DNA from: a bacterium | Lineage (GTDB): Bacteria > Electryoneota > RPQS01 | Direction of reading: 5' to 3' | Length of the DNA: 64,000 nt | Assembly (NCBI GenBank): GCA_013360195.1 | Contig: JABWCQ010000012.1 | Coordinates: forward strand, 1-64,000 | Notes under the pieces: model-generated | What the model was told of the DNA's origin: nothing | Seen by the model: only the letters and a program-made list of their open reading frames with translations | Database searches by the model: none | Made by a program: the position numbers and the translations under genes | In this document: positions 27,433 to 35,140 of the stretch, in pieces | Layout: each line of letters opens with the position of its first letter | Position numbering within the stretch: position 1 is the first letter of the stretch

Positions 27433-29828
27433 CAGTTTTTCACTCCCGTGCGTTCAGGCTTCACTTCCTTGTGATTCCGTTTGCGAACATTGGGGCCTTC
27501 GTTCCCGTCGGGATGACAGCTATAGCATGACGTTGGCGTGTAGGTGTAGCCAGAAACGTCTTCGTGCTCGTCGTCCACGTCGCCCTGGTTGCTATGCTCA
27601 TGGCAGTCGATGCAGCTGAAGGCCGCAAAGTTGCCTTGTGTCGTGTGGCATTCGCTGCAAAGATTCCACTCATCGCTGTGACGGCCGGAGTAGATTGGGA
27701 AATGCTGTTGGTCGTGATTGAAATTGGAGTTCCAATTGGACGTCGTGTGGCAATCCAGACACTCTTGCGGATAGCCTTCGTTATGATCCGGATTGTTCGC
27801 GTTGTTAAAGTCGGTTTGATGACAGAACCAGCAATCCGTTGGTGTGTTCTCAAACTGGCCATTGGTATGACAGCTCAAACAATTCACAGACACGTGCGCT
27901 CCGGTTAACGGGAAGTCGGTGTTGCTGTGATTGAAGCCGCTGTCCCAGTCATTCGTATTATGACACTGCAGGCAATCATGGGGGAAATTGTTTTCGAGAT
28001 GATCGTCGGCGTCATTGTAGTCCTGTTCGTGGCAAGACCAGCAATCCGTGGGCGTGCCGTCATAGACACCGCCGACATGGCAGTCGAGGCAATTCGTCTG
28101 CACGTGCGCACCGGTTAACGGGAAGTCCGTGTTATTGTGATTGAACGTCGCTTGTTCCCAATCGACTGTGTTGTGGCACACCGCACAGTCGTGCGGGAAA
28201 TTGTTCTGGACGTGATCCGATTGAGCATTATACTCCTCCTGATGGCAGGACCAGCAATCCGCCGGAGTACCGTCGTAGACACCGCCGATGTGGCAATCGA
28301 GGCAATTCGTCTGCACGTGCGCACCGGTTAGCGGGAAGTCCGTGTTATTGTGATCGAACGTCGCCTGTTCCCAATCGACCGTGTTGTGGCACACCGCACA
28401 GTCGTGCGGGAAATTGGAGGCAACATGGTTCGGGTCGGTCGTTGCATTATATTCCTCCTGATGACAGGACCAGCAATCCGCCGGCGTGCCGTCATAGACA
28501 CCGCCGATGTGGCAGTCGAGGCAATTCGTCTGCACGTGCGCACCGGTTAGCGGGAAACTTGTCAGGTTGTGATCAAACAGAGCGTCATTCCAGTTGTCCG
28601 TCGAGTGACAAACTTCACAATTCTGCGGAAAATTGGAAGCAACATGGTTCGGGTCGGTCGTTGCATTATAGTCCTCCTGATGGCAAGACCAGCAATCCGC
28701 CGGAGTTCCTGAGAATTGACCACCAACGTGACACTCCAAACAATTCACTTCAATGTGCCGGCCCGTGAGCGGAAATGCTGTGAGATGGTGGTTGTCAAAA
28801 TCAGCAGGACGCCAGGATTCCGTCGAGTGACATTGCTCACACGATGAACCAAAAGCAGCGGCGTCGTGAACAGGATTTGTCGCACCGTCATAGTCCGCTT
28901 GATGACAGTCGGCACAAGCCGTAGCGGTACCTGTATACTGACCTCCGACATGGCACTGTGCGCAATCGGTCAGGATGTGCGCCCCAGTCAGCGGAAATGC
29001 AGTCAGATTGTGATTGTCGAAAGCCGCGGGCCGCCACGAGTTGATGGTGTGGCATGTTTGGCATTCCTGTGGAAAGGCCCCGGCCTCGTGTGTCGGATTC
29101 TGAGCATTCGTGTAATCGGCCGAGTGACATTCCGCGCAAGCGGTCGAGGTGTTCACGTATCCCGCGGAGTGACACGCCTGACAATCGTTCAACGCATGAC
29201 CGCCGGTTAATGGAAACGTCTCCGAGTGAACAAACTGCGGGCCTTTCCAGGAAGAGGCACTCACACTGTGACACTCAGTGCAGTTTTGTGAGAATCCGGC
29301 GTCAGTATGATCCGGCGTTGTTGTAGAAGCAAAGTCCTCCGCATGGCAGCCAATGCACCGCGTAACCAAGTTCACGTACTGTCCTGCAGAGTGACAGCTC
29401 TGGCAATCCAGCGAAGCATGCACACCAACCAACGGAAAACGGGTGGCATCGTGCATCCTGCGGAAGTTTACTTCATCAACCCACTGTCCGGGAGTGTGGC
29501 ACTGGCCGCAGTTGCTCGTGAACTGGCCGCGATGTATGTCGGTGTGGCAGTCGACACACTGGGTTGGCGCTTCGACAAAAACCAGCGATGTGTGGCAATC
29601 AATACACTTCACACCCTTGTGTTTGCCGACAAGAGGAAACGACGTCATCGTTTCATGCGAGAAACCGCCGTCCTGCTTTAATTGCAGCCAATTGTCAGTG
29701 GTGTGGCAAAGCTGACAATCCAGGTTGAATTTTCCATGCGGGGATTCAATGGCCGCAAAAGCAACTGAAGTCAAAGACAACAGGGCGGGAAGGAGAAGGA
29801 GTGAGAATCGCGCGAGTTGGCAGTTCAT
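27432..29828 (-). CDS. 31-heme c-type cytochrome built of tandem three-heme repeats
   Basis: The 798-residue product starts at ATG 29828, overlapping the 20-heme gene as ATGA. After a signal peptide (LLLLPALLSLTSVAFA) it carries 31 CxxCH motifs. From about residue 130 it is a chain of units of 70-74 residues. Each unit starts FPLTGxH, has CxDCH about 8 residues on, CWSCH or CxxCH about 15 further, and a third CxxCH followed by a W-x-F-x-H segment. The conserved His in GxH and FxH are candidate distal haem ligands. The C-terminus is charged (RKRNHKEVKPERTG). It is predicted to be periplasmic or extracellular; with three haems per ~7.5 kDa it would form an extended wire. Count and repeats are directly seen; the wire function is inferred. 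Confidence 0.9.
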   Translation of the reverse strand: MNCQLARFSLLLLPALLSLTSVAFAAIESPHGKFNLDCQLCHTTDNWLQLKQDGGFSHETMTSFPLVGKHKGVKCIDCHTSLVFVEAPTQCVDCHTDIHRGQFTSNCGQCHTPGQWVDEVNFRRMHDATRFPLVGVHASLDCQSCHSAGQYVNLVTRCIGCHAEDFASTTTPDHTDAGFSQNCTECHSVSASSWKGPQFVHSETFPLTGGHALNDCQACHSAGYVNTSTACAECHSADYTNAQNPTHEAGAFPQECQTCHTINSWRPAAFDNHNLTAFPLTGAHILTDCAQCHVGGQYTGTATACADCHQADYDGATNPVHDAAAFGSSCEQCHSTESWRPADFDNHHLTAFPLTGRHIEVNCLECHVGGQFSGTPADCWSCHQEDYNATTDPNHVASNFPQNCEVCHSTDNWNDALFDHNLTSFPLTGAHVQTNCLDCHIGGVYDGTPADCWSCHQEEYNATTDPNHVASNFPHDCAVCHNTVDWEQATFDHNNTDFPLTGAHVQTNCLDCHIGGVYDGTPADCWSCHQEEYNAQSDHVQNNFPHDCAVCHNTVDWEQATFNHNNTDFPLTGAHVQTNCLDCHVGGVYDGTPTDCWSCHEQDYNDADDHLENNFPHDCLQCHNTNDWDSGFNHSNTDFPLTGAHVSVNCLSCHTNGQFENTPTDCWFCHQTDFNNANNPDHNEGYPQECLDCHTTSNWNSNFNHDQQHFPIYSGRHSDEWNLCSECHTTQGNFAAFSCIDCHEHSNQGDVDDEHEDVSGYTYTPTSCYSCHPDGNEGPNVRKRNHKEVKPERTGVKN
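27891..29420 (-). repeat. In-gene tandem repeats (period 210-222 bp)
   Basis: The His codon of the FPLTGxH motif recurs at 27894, 28104, 28317, 28536, 28755, 28977, 29196 and 29418, giving periods of 210, 213, 219, 219, 222, 219 and 222 bp. Units starting at 28101 and 28314 differ at only 4 of about 104 positions over their first half, indicating recent duplication or homogenisation. All length changes are multiples of three. Confidence 0.9.
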
Positions 29829-31513
29829 GGTCGTTCGAATGAAGCTCCGCCGTGGCAATCCTTGCAGGCGGATGGGAGAGGGCGATAGAGGACAAAGGTG
29901 CCGTCAGCATCAGTTTGCGGTTTGTGGCACAAATTGCATGCGACCTGCTGATGGGCGCCGTCCAGCGGCCACTTGGAGTCGCGGTTGTGATCAAAGACAA
30001 GAGATTTCCATGCATCCGGGGTGTGACAACGGCTGCACTTGACTTTCGCTTCCGCAGTATAGTCAAGAACAAACTGATCACGGTGCGGATCCTTGTGGCA
30101 AAGTTCGCATTCCCGCGCCAGCGGGGCCATACGAATCATCTCTTCAGGCGTGCCCAGATTCTCGCGGGCATGACAGGACATGCATTCCGTTTGATCATGC
30201 TTTCCGATAAGCGGGAAACCGGTCGTTGAGTGGTCAAATGTTATATTGTGCCAGCTTTCCACATTGTGGCAGAACTCGCAGCCGTTACCGGTCATGTACT
30301 TGTCGAGCTGACCTCGATGAACATCCCGATGGCATCCTTTGCAGGTCTGATCTTCAAATACAAACTTGGCGTATGCACCATTGCGGTCGGTCAGCGAAGG
30401 GGTGTGACAAGTGATACACGGAATCGCCAAGTGACTGCCTTGAAGCGGGAATTTGCTTTGCGCGTGCTGCTCAATCCCATAGCGGGCGGGCAGGAAACCG
30501 TCTACGGTGTGGCACGACTCGCAGGCGCCGCCGTCAGTGCGTGAGGAGAATTGTCCTCGGTGCGTGTCCAGGTGACAGTCTTTGCAGGCAGCATGCGCGA
30601 CCGGTTCAGTCATTCGACCAGAAGTATGACACTTGACGCACTCCAGGCCAATGTGCCTGCCAGTGAGCGGAAAGCCGGTTTTGTTGTGGTCAAAGTCCTT
30701 TGCCATTTGCGCCACTGCAAAGCTCTCCGTCGTGTGACATCCGCTGCAATTGACACCAAACTTACCTTCGTGGACGTCGTTGTGACAGGATTTGCAGTTT
30801 GCGAAATCGACTCCTTGATAGACCGAACGCTCCAGAGGACGCACGGGATCCGCAATCAACGGAGCGGTACTCTCCGGAGATGATTCCGACTTGTGACACT
30901 TCGCGCAGGCCACGTCCCTGTGTTTTCCGGTGAGGGGATATCTGGATTTGTCGTGCGAGAATTGCGGTGCGGGAGTCCACTTGTCGTAGCCATGGCAGGA
31001 GGCACAATCATTGGTCAGTTGTTCTCCATGCTCATCGGCATGACAGGAGATGCACGGCTGCGACAGTCCGAGAAAACTGCGCGCTCTGTCACTTGTCGAA
31101 TCAAAGGCCGCCGCATCGGTTTGAAATGCAGTTGTATGGCACTTGGCACACTCCAGTTTGGCGTGTGCGCCCAATAGCTGATAACCGGTCCTGGAATGAT
31201 CGAACTTCTCCTTGCCCTCTTTCCAATAGACAAGATTGAAGTCACGCCCGAAGTGCTCAGCGTGGCACTTGGCGCAGCGTTCACGCTTTACTTCCGCACT
31301 CGAGTGATAGCCCCGGTTTTCCTCGATGCGGCGGGCGACGGCCTTATGACATGCGAGGCACTTGGCAGCCGTCACTTCATTGCGAAGTTCGTGACATTGA
31401 GTGCAGTTGTTCAGACCTTCAAGCGCGGCATGGTATTTTGAGAGGTCGCCGGGCGAGAGTTGCGCAAACGAATTTGTTATGACTAAGATTACGAATAAGA
31501 GAGGCCAGATCAT
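29825..31513 (-). CDS. 20-heme periplasmic c-type cytochrome
   Basis: The 562-residue product starts at ATG 31513, five bases after the TPR gene stop; the longer frame overlaps that gene and was rejected. A signal peptide (IWPLLFVILVITNSFAQ) is followed by 20 CxxCH motifs. Repeats of the form FDHxxTGFPLTGxHxxxxCxxCH and CxxCHxDxHxGQF are visible, of the same family as in the neighbouring 31-heme protein but more diverged. The DxHxGQ His residues are further candidate haem ligands. The protein probably bridges the periplasm between the membrane cytochrome b and the 31-heme protein; this is inferred from gene order. Confidence 0.9.
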   Translation of the reverse strand: MIWPLLFVILVITNSFAQLSPGDLSKYHAALEGLNNCTQCHELRNEVTAAKCLACHKAVARRIEENRGYHSSAEVKRERCAKCHAEHFGRDFNLVYWKEGKEKFDHSRTGYQLLGAHAKLECAKCHTTAFQTDAAAFDSTSDRARSFLGLSQPCISCHADEHGEQLTNDCASCHGYDKWTPAPQFSHDKSRYPLTGKHRDVACAKCHKSESSPESTAPLIADPVRPLERSVYQGVDFANCKSCHNDVHEGKFGVNCSGCHTTESFAVAQMAKDFDHNKTGFPLTGRHIGLECVKCHTSGRMTEPVAHAACKDCHLDTHRGQFSSRTDGGACESCHTVDGFLPARYGIEQHAQSKFPLQGSHLAIPCITCHTPSLTDRNGAYAKFVFEDQTCKGCHRDVHRGQLDKYMTGNGCEFCHNVESWHNITFDHSTTGFPLIGKHDQTECMSCHARENLGTPEEMIRMAPLARECELCHKDPHRDQFVLDYTAEAKVKCSRCHTPDAWKSLVFDHNRDSKWPLDGAHQQVACNLCHKPQTDADGTFVLYRPLPSACKDCHGGASFERP

Positions 31514-31518
31514 ATGAT

Positions 31519-32109
31519 TTAAGGATGGCCGCCGGGTTTTAGTTTGGGGATTGCCGCCTTGGCATAAAGTGCGAGAGTGTCTTGCGGATGCAGGGATATC
31601 AGTTCGTTCCAATGCCGACGCGCGGAATCATGGTCACCTCGATTTGCCTCAATAGCTCCGAGATTATAAAGTGCTCCCGCATGACCAGGATGATCCTTAA
31701 GTAAAGCATTCAGTTCGCTGATGGCCTCGTCCGAGCGGCCGAGGGCGGCGAATGCCCGGCTGATATCCAAGCGCACCAGCCATCCGTCGGCGGTCGTATC
31801 ATCTTTCAGGAAGATCCGGTAAAATTCAATTGCTTTTTCATACTGCCCGTCCTCGAAGTAGAGATTTGCAAGTTCGAGTGCGACCGGGCCGTGACCAGGG
31901 GCGGTTTTCCACATTTCCTCCATTCGCTCAATCGGAGACATTGCAGGTGACTGTTCACTCTCCCTTTGCATTGTTTCAAAGGACGGTTCACCACCGGGCT
32001 GGGGGGCGAAGTAGATCCACAGAAAAATTGCCGGAACCAGTATCAGCGCGATTGCAAAGGCGATGCGACTGGATTTGCTTGTTTGACCGCTGTTCTTGAA
32101 ATTCGCCAT
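31519..32109 (-). CDS. Membrane-anchored TPR protein (NrfG/CcmH-like)
   Basis: The 196-residue product has an N-terminal transmembrane helix (IAFAIALILVPAIFLWIYF) and at least three TPR units (GPVALELANLYFEDGQYEKAIEFY, VRLDISRAFAALGRSDEAISEL, GALYNLGAIEANRGDHDSARRHW). NrfG and CycH/CcmI use such domains to present apocytochromes to haem lyase. Placement directly before two genes with 51 CxxCH motifs fits a maturation-assistance role, although a general scaffold function is possible. ATG 32109 lies 3 nt beyond the flavoprotein stop. Confidence 0.8.
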   Translation of the reverse strand: MANFKNSGQTSKSSRIAFAIALILVPAIFLWIYFAPQPGGEPSFETMQRESEQSPAMSPIERMEEMWKTAPGHGPVALELANLYFEDGQYEKAIEFYRIFLKDDTTADGWLVRLDISRAFAALGRSDEAISELNALLKDHPGHAGALYNLGAIEANRGDHDSARRHWNELISLHPQDTLALYAKAAIPKLKPGGHP

Positions 32110-32112
32110 TTG

Positions 32113-33423
32113 TCAGACTTGACCAAACTTGCGTTCGAATTCGATGCCGACGCCCTTCAGGAATTCGGTCGGTAACTCACCGCCAATCATAACGAAAACC
32201 TGATCGTTTGCAAGTGTTATCGCGGTTCCCTGCTGGTCAATGGTAACTTTGTCCGGTTCTATTCTCGTTACATTTGAGTTCAAGAGCATAGTGACTTTGC
32301 CTTCTTCAACTGCAGATTCGAGCCGCGTGCGATTGCCTTCCTTTATTCGGAAGATTTTGTCACCCCGGTAGGAAAGATGGACCGTATTGCCGGGCTGTTG
32401 AGACAGTGAGAGCGCCGCCTCAACTGCGCTGTCTCCACCTCCGACGACGAGGATTTTCTTGTGATGATATTTTTGCGGGTCAAGGAGTCGATATGTAACT
32501 TTCTCGCTTTTCTCGCCCGGGCAGCCAATTTTGCGCGGGGTTCCCCGCCGACCAATCGCAAGCAGTACTTTGCGAGTCTTATATTCCGCCTTTGAGGTCA
32601 CGACGCGATAAATGTGACCTTCACGCTTGATATCGCTTACCTTCTCGCCAACCTTGATTTCGAGATTGTGATTCTGAACTACCGTGGTAAGCAGCTCAAG
32701 CAATGGTTCCTTTTCGACTTCTTTCAGCTTCACCGGCCCATGCAACGGCAACTCCATCGGTTGAACCATGACAAGTTTCTGGCGCGGGTATGTGTATATT
32801 GTTCCGCCCAAATCTTCCTGGTCCACAGTAACAAATCTCAGTCCCTCCTTCTTCGCCTGGAGCGAGGCCGATATGCCTGCAGGTCCGGCACCTACAATAA
32901 CCAAGTCGAGAGCTTCGCCTGATTTATCGTCCTTGACCTGCTGTGCCACGGATTCGACGGCCTGCCGTCCCTGTGAGACCGCGTTACGAATAAGTCCCAT
33001 GCCGCCCAATTCCCCTGCAATGAAGATACCAGGCACGTTCGTTTCAAAGTTTCCTTTGACGTGCGGGATGTCCACTCCGCGTTTCTCAGTCCCAAAAACG
33101 AGTGTTATCGCATCGACCGGACAAGCGGCCTGACATTGACCGTGTCCAATACACCGCGCAGGATTCACCAGAGCGGCTTTCCCATTGATAAGCTGAAGGA
33201 TCCCCTTTTCAGGGCAGGCCTTGGTGCAGGAACCTGAGCCAATGCAGGAATTGGGGTCAATCACCGGATGCAACGATACCGGCTGGTCAAGTCCCGCCAG
33301 AGTTGAGACTTCCAAAGTCTTGGCGGCTTCAGCACTCTTGCTTCGTTCCCGCAAGACGTAGAGGACGGGCAACCCGACTACAAGCAGACCTGTGACAACA
33401 TAAATCAGGGTTTCCAGGCTCAT
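32113..33423 (-). CDS. Membrane-anchored FeS flavoprotein oxidoreductase (thioredoxin-reductase fold, NAD(P)H-binding)
   Basis: The 436-residue product starts at ATG 33423, one base past the cytochrome b stop. Residues ~5-25 form a membrane helix. Residues 60-101 resemble a 2[4Fe-4S] ferredoxin, but each half lacks the second Cys: C60-IGSGS-C66-TKA-C70 and C91-IGHGQ-C97-QAA-C101. FAD binding is shown by VIVGAGPAGIS (~175) and NAD(P)H binding by ILVVGGGDSAVEAA. The segment PGIFIAGELGGMGLIRNAVSQG lies between the FeS and FAD modules. No redox CxxC of thioredoxin reductase is present. It probably passes electrons between NAD(P)H or ferredoxin and the cytochrome b encoded just upstream. Confidence 0.85.
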   Translation of the reverse strand: MSLETLIYVVTGLLVVGLPVLYVLRERSKSAEAAKTLEVSTLAGLDQPVSLHPVIDPNSCIGSGSCTKACPEKGILQLINGKAALVNPARCIGHGQCQAACPVDAITLVFGTEKRGVDIPHVKGNFETNVPGIFIAGELGGMGLIRNAVSQGRQAVESVAQQVKDDKSGEALDLVIVGAGPAGISASLQAKKEGLRFVTVDQEDLGGTIYTYPRQKLVMVQPMELPLHGPVKLKEVEKEPLLELLTTVVQNHNLEIKVGEKVSDIKREGHIYRVVTSKAEYKTRKVLLAIGRRGTPRKIGCPGEKSEKVTYRLLDPQKYHHKKILVVGGGDSAVEAALSLSQQPGNTVHLSYRGDKIFRIKEGNRTRLESAVEEGKVTMLLNSNVTRIEPDKVTIDQQGTAITLANDQVFVMIGGELPTEFLKGVGIEFERKFGQV

Positions 33424-33424
33424 G

Positions 33425-34285
33425 TCAGAATATCCAAGTGTAGCCGAGAAAGATCGCCACTGCCACATGAACGACCATAATGACCAGCATGATTATAGCA
33501 AAGGGCTTGTGGAACACATGCCAGTGATGGAGGAGCTTTCGCGCATGGCCGAGAAACGCAACACGACGTTCAAGCAATGCGCGGCGCCTGGCGAGTCTCA
33601 CAAGCCGCTTGGCGTCACCGGATGAAAGTCCAGCATCCGTTTGCAACTGTCTTTTCAGCCGTCGATATCGAATTGTCGCCGACAAGTCCCGCTTCAACCA
33701 TGTCAGCAATCCACCGCTAACCTGCGAATTCCATTTGAGGAACGAATCCAGAATGCTCAGCGCCACCGCATTGCCGCTCGCCTCCGAGGATAGTTGTCGC
33801 CGATAATGCTCCTCGAGCTCCTGTAGTTCCGCAGAAGACAGTTCGTCTCCTGACAGGCTGCGCGGAATCTGGACATATATATACCGACCAAGGACTCCAC
33901 TTAAAGCAACTGCCATCATGGACCAAAAGGACACGGCAACAATGCCGCCGAACTTAAAGGTCGTATGGAAAATCACCAGAACTGGTCCGGTAATCCCCAT
34001 CCAGATATGGTAGTTCAGCCAGTAACGGATGTCTCCCCACCCTTGCTGCATGAAGCGCAACCGTTTCCGAGCAGAGTACAGCAGGAGAATCAACATCAGC
34101 GCGCTTCCGACAATCCCAGCGCCTTGCCCAATTAGACCGGAGGGCTTCCATTTCTCGTGCAATTCGTGGTGTGGACGGTCTTGCAAGTCCAACGCATAAT
34201 ACTCGAAACCGTAGCCAGCCAAATATAACGTGGCGGCGACGGTTAAACTATAGAGAAGAATGAGGCTTAGTTTGTGGATGCTCAA
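33425..34285 (-). CDS. Di-heme b-type membrane cytochrome subunit
   Basis: The 286-residue product has about five transmembrane helices. His93 and His107 in one helix, and His259 and His273 in another, are each 14 residues apart, the usual spacing for two stacked b haems in ferric-reductase or cytochrome b561-type proteins. A hydrophilic, Lys/Arg-rich cytoplasmic loop (~145-250) separates them. The TTG at 34285 is the only usable start that keeps the first helix; no clear ribosome site is seen. As the first gene of the conduit operon it is a plausible inner-membrane entry point, exchanging electrons with the flavoprotein or the quinone pool. Confidence 0.8.
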   Translation of the reverse strand: MSIHKLSLILLYSLTVAATLYLAGYGFEYYALDLQDRPHHELHEKWKPSGLIGQGAGIVGSALMLILLLYSARKRLRFMQQGWGDIRYWLNYHIWMGITGPVLVIFHTTFKFGGIVAVSFWSMMAVALSGVLGRYIYVQIPRSLSGDELSSAELQELEEHYRRQLSSEASGNAVALSILDSFLKWNSQVSGGLLTWLKRDLSATIRYRRLKRQLQTDAGLSSGDAKRLVRLARRRALLERRVAFLGHARKLLHHWHVFHKPFAIIMLVIMVVHVAVAIFLGYTWIF

Positions 34286-34370
34286 GGCTGCTGCACAGAT
34301 TTTCTGAATTTAAGCAATTTAGCAAAAAGCTTTCCAAAACGCGAGTACTGCTCCCAAAAGCGGTACATAG

Positions 34371-34385
34371 TGTGCCAAAGTCACA
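34371..34385. promoter_or_regulatory. 15-bp palindrome, copy 3, upstream of the conduit operon
   Basis: The minus strand reads TGTGACTTTGGCACA, fitting TGTnACnnnGnnACA with outer arms TGTG/CACA. It is about 90 bp before the cytochrome b start. Related copies lie at 51971-51985 and 56599-56613. The overlapping TGGCAC would also pass as a sigma54 -24 box, but the -12 box (GTAC) does not match. Confidence 0.5.
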
Positions 34386-34420
34386 TTTTGCAAATATCGA
34401 TTTTGCTGTATTTTGGGGCG

Positions 34421-34451
34421 AAAAAAAAGCCCCCAGGTGGGTCCTGGGGGC
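34421..34451 (-). terminator. Terminator after the YceI gene
   Basis: GCCCCCAGG-TGGGT-CCTGGGGGC forms a perfect 9-bp stem, followed on the minus strand by eight Ts. It separates the cupredoxin/YceI unit from the conduit operon. Confidence 0.9.
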
Positions 34452-34539
34452 GTAAAGTTCCGGGCAGACCTCAAAGTTGCTAATCAAAGTAGAATCGCTG
34501 CCCGTAGTTCATGACAAGGAGAGTTCTCATGAACAAAAA

Positions 34540-35103
34540 CTACTTACTTGCGACCAGCTTGACGTCAATTCGTTGCTCATCGGCAAGTTTCATGATCAAG
34601 AATTCCGGTCGGGTGATATTATAGTCCTGAAGACGAAGTGTGAACTTTGCTTCTATGAGCAGGTCGCTTCCATTCACCGTCAGCCAGGCTATCGGGCTAA
34701 TCTCCCGGGAAACGCCATGAAGAAGCATGGTCCCGGATAGGTTAACGGCTGTTCTGCTGCCCTCTTGCAAATGTTCTCCCGGTATTTCCAGCCTTGTCAG
34801 CTTGAAAACCGCTTCGGGGAACTTGTCGGTCTCAAGGTGATTTTCGCGCATGTGTTTGTTGCGCAAACTCATACCTGTGTCAAAGGAGGCCATATCCACG
34901 TGAATTTCGGCGCTGCCGGGGTGGGAAGCGTCGGGCAGCATCACAAATCCAGTGACGATGTTGGTCTTCCCCACTATCTCCTCAAGCGGCGCCTCACTTG
35001 TAAACGTGACGTGATTGTCTTGACCGCCCTGGACAATCGTATACATCTCGCCGGCAAAAGAGGCTGCGAAGGAACATAGAATCGTCAGAATAGCATTTCT
35101 CAT
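34540..35103 (-). CDS. YceI-family periplasmic protein
   Basis: The 187-residue product has a signal peptide (AILTILCSFAASFAG) and a lipocalin-like YceI domain. Typical segments are HVTFTSEAPLEEIVGKT, VDMASFDTGMSLRNKHMRENHLETDKFPEAVFKL and GTMLLHGVSREI. YceI proteins bind isoprenoid lipids or quinone-like molecules in the periplasm. It shares a transcript with the cupredoxin gene upstream (37 bp gap) and is closed by a terminator, so it probably responds to the same sigma54 promoter. Confidence 0.9.
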   Translation of the reverse strand: MRNAILTILCSFAASFAGEMYTIVQGGQDNHVTFTSEAPLEEIVGKTNIVTGFVMLPDASHPGSAEIHVDMASFDTGMSLRNKHMRENHLETDKFPEAVFKLTRLEIPGEHLQEGSRTAVNLSGTMLLHGVSREISPIAWLTVNGSDLLIEAKFTLRLQDYNITRPEFLIMKLADEQRIDVKLVASK

Positions 35104-35140
35104 TGGCGAGAGGTCCTGTAGTCAAATGTATGTTGGAATG

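Noticed and set aside
27891-28760. CRISPR-like or minisatellite array
   Set aside because: The ~215-bp period is far longer than CRISPR repeat-spacer units and the whole array is an in-frame coding repeat for haem modules.
34363-34377. Sigma54 promoter for the conduit operon
   Set aside because: The -24 box TGGCAC is good but the -12 position reads GTAC instead of TTGC, so only the palindrome is reported.
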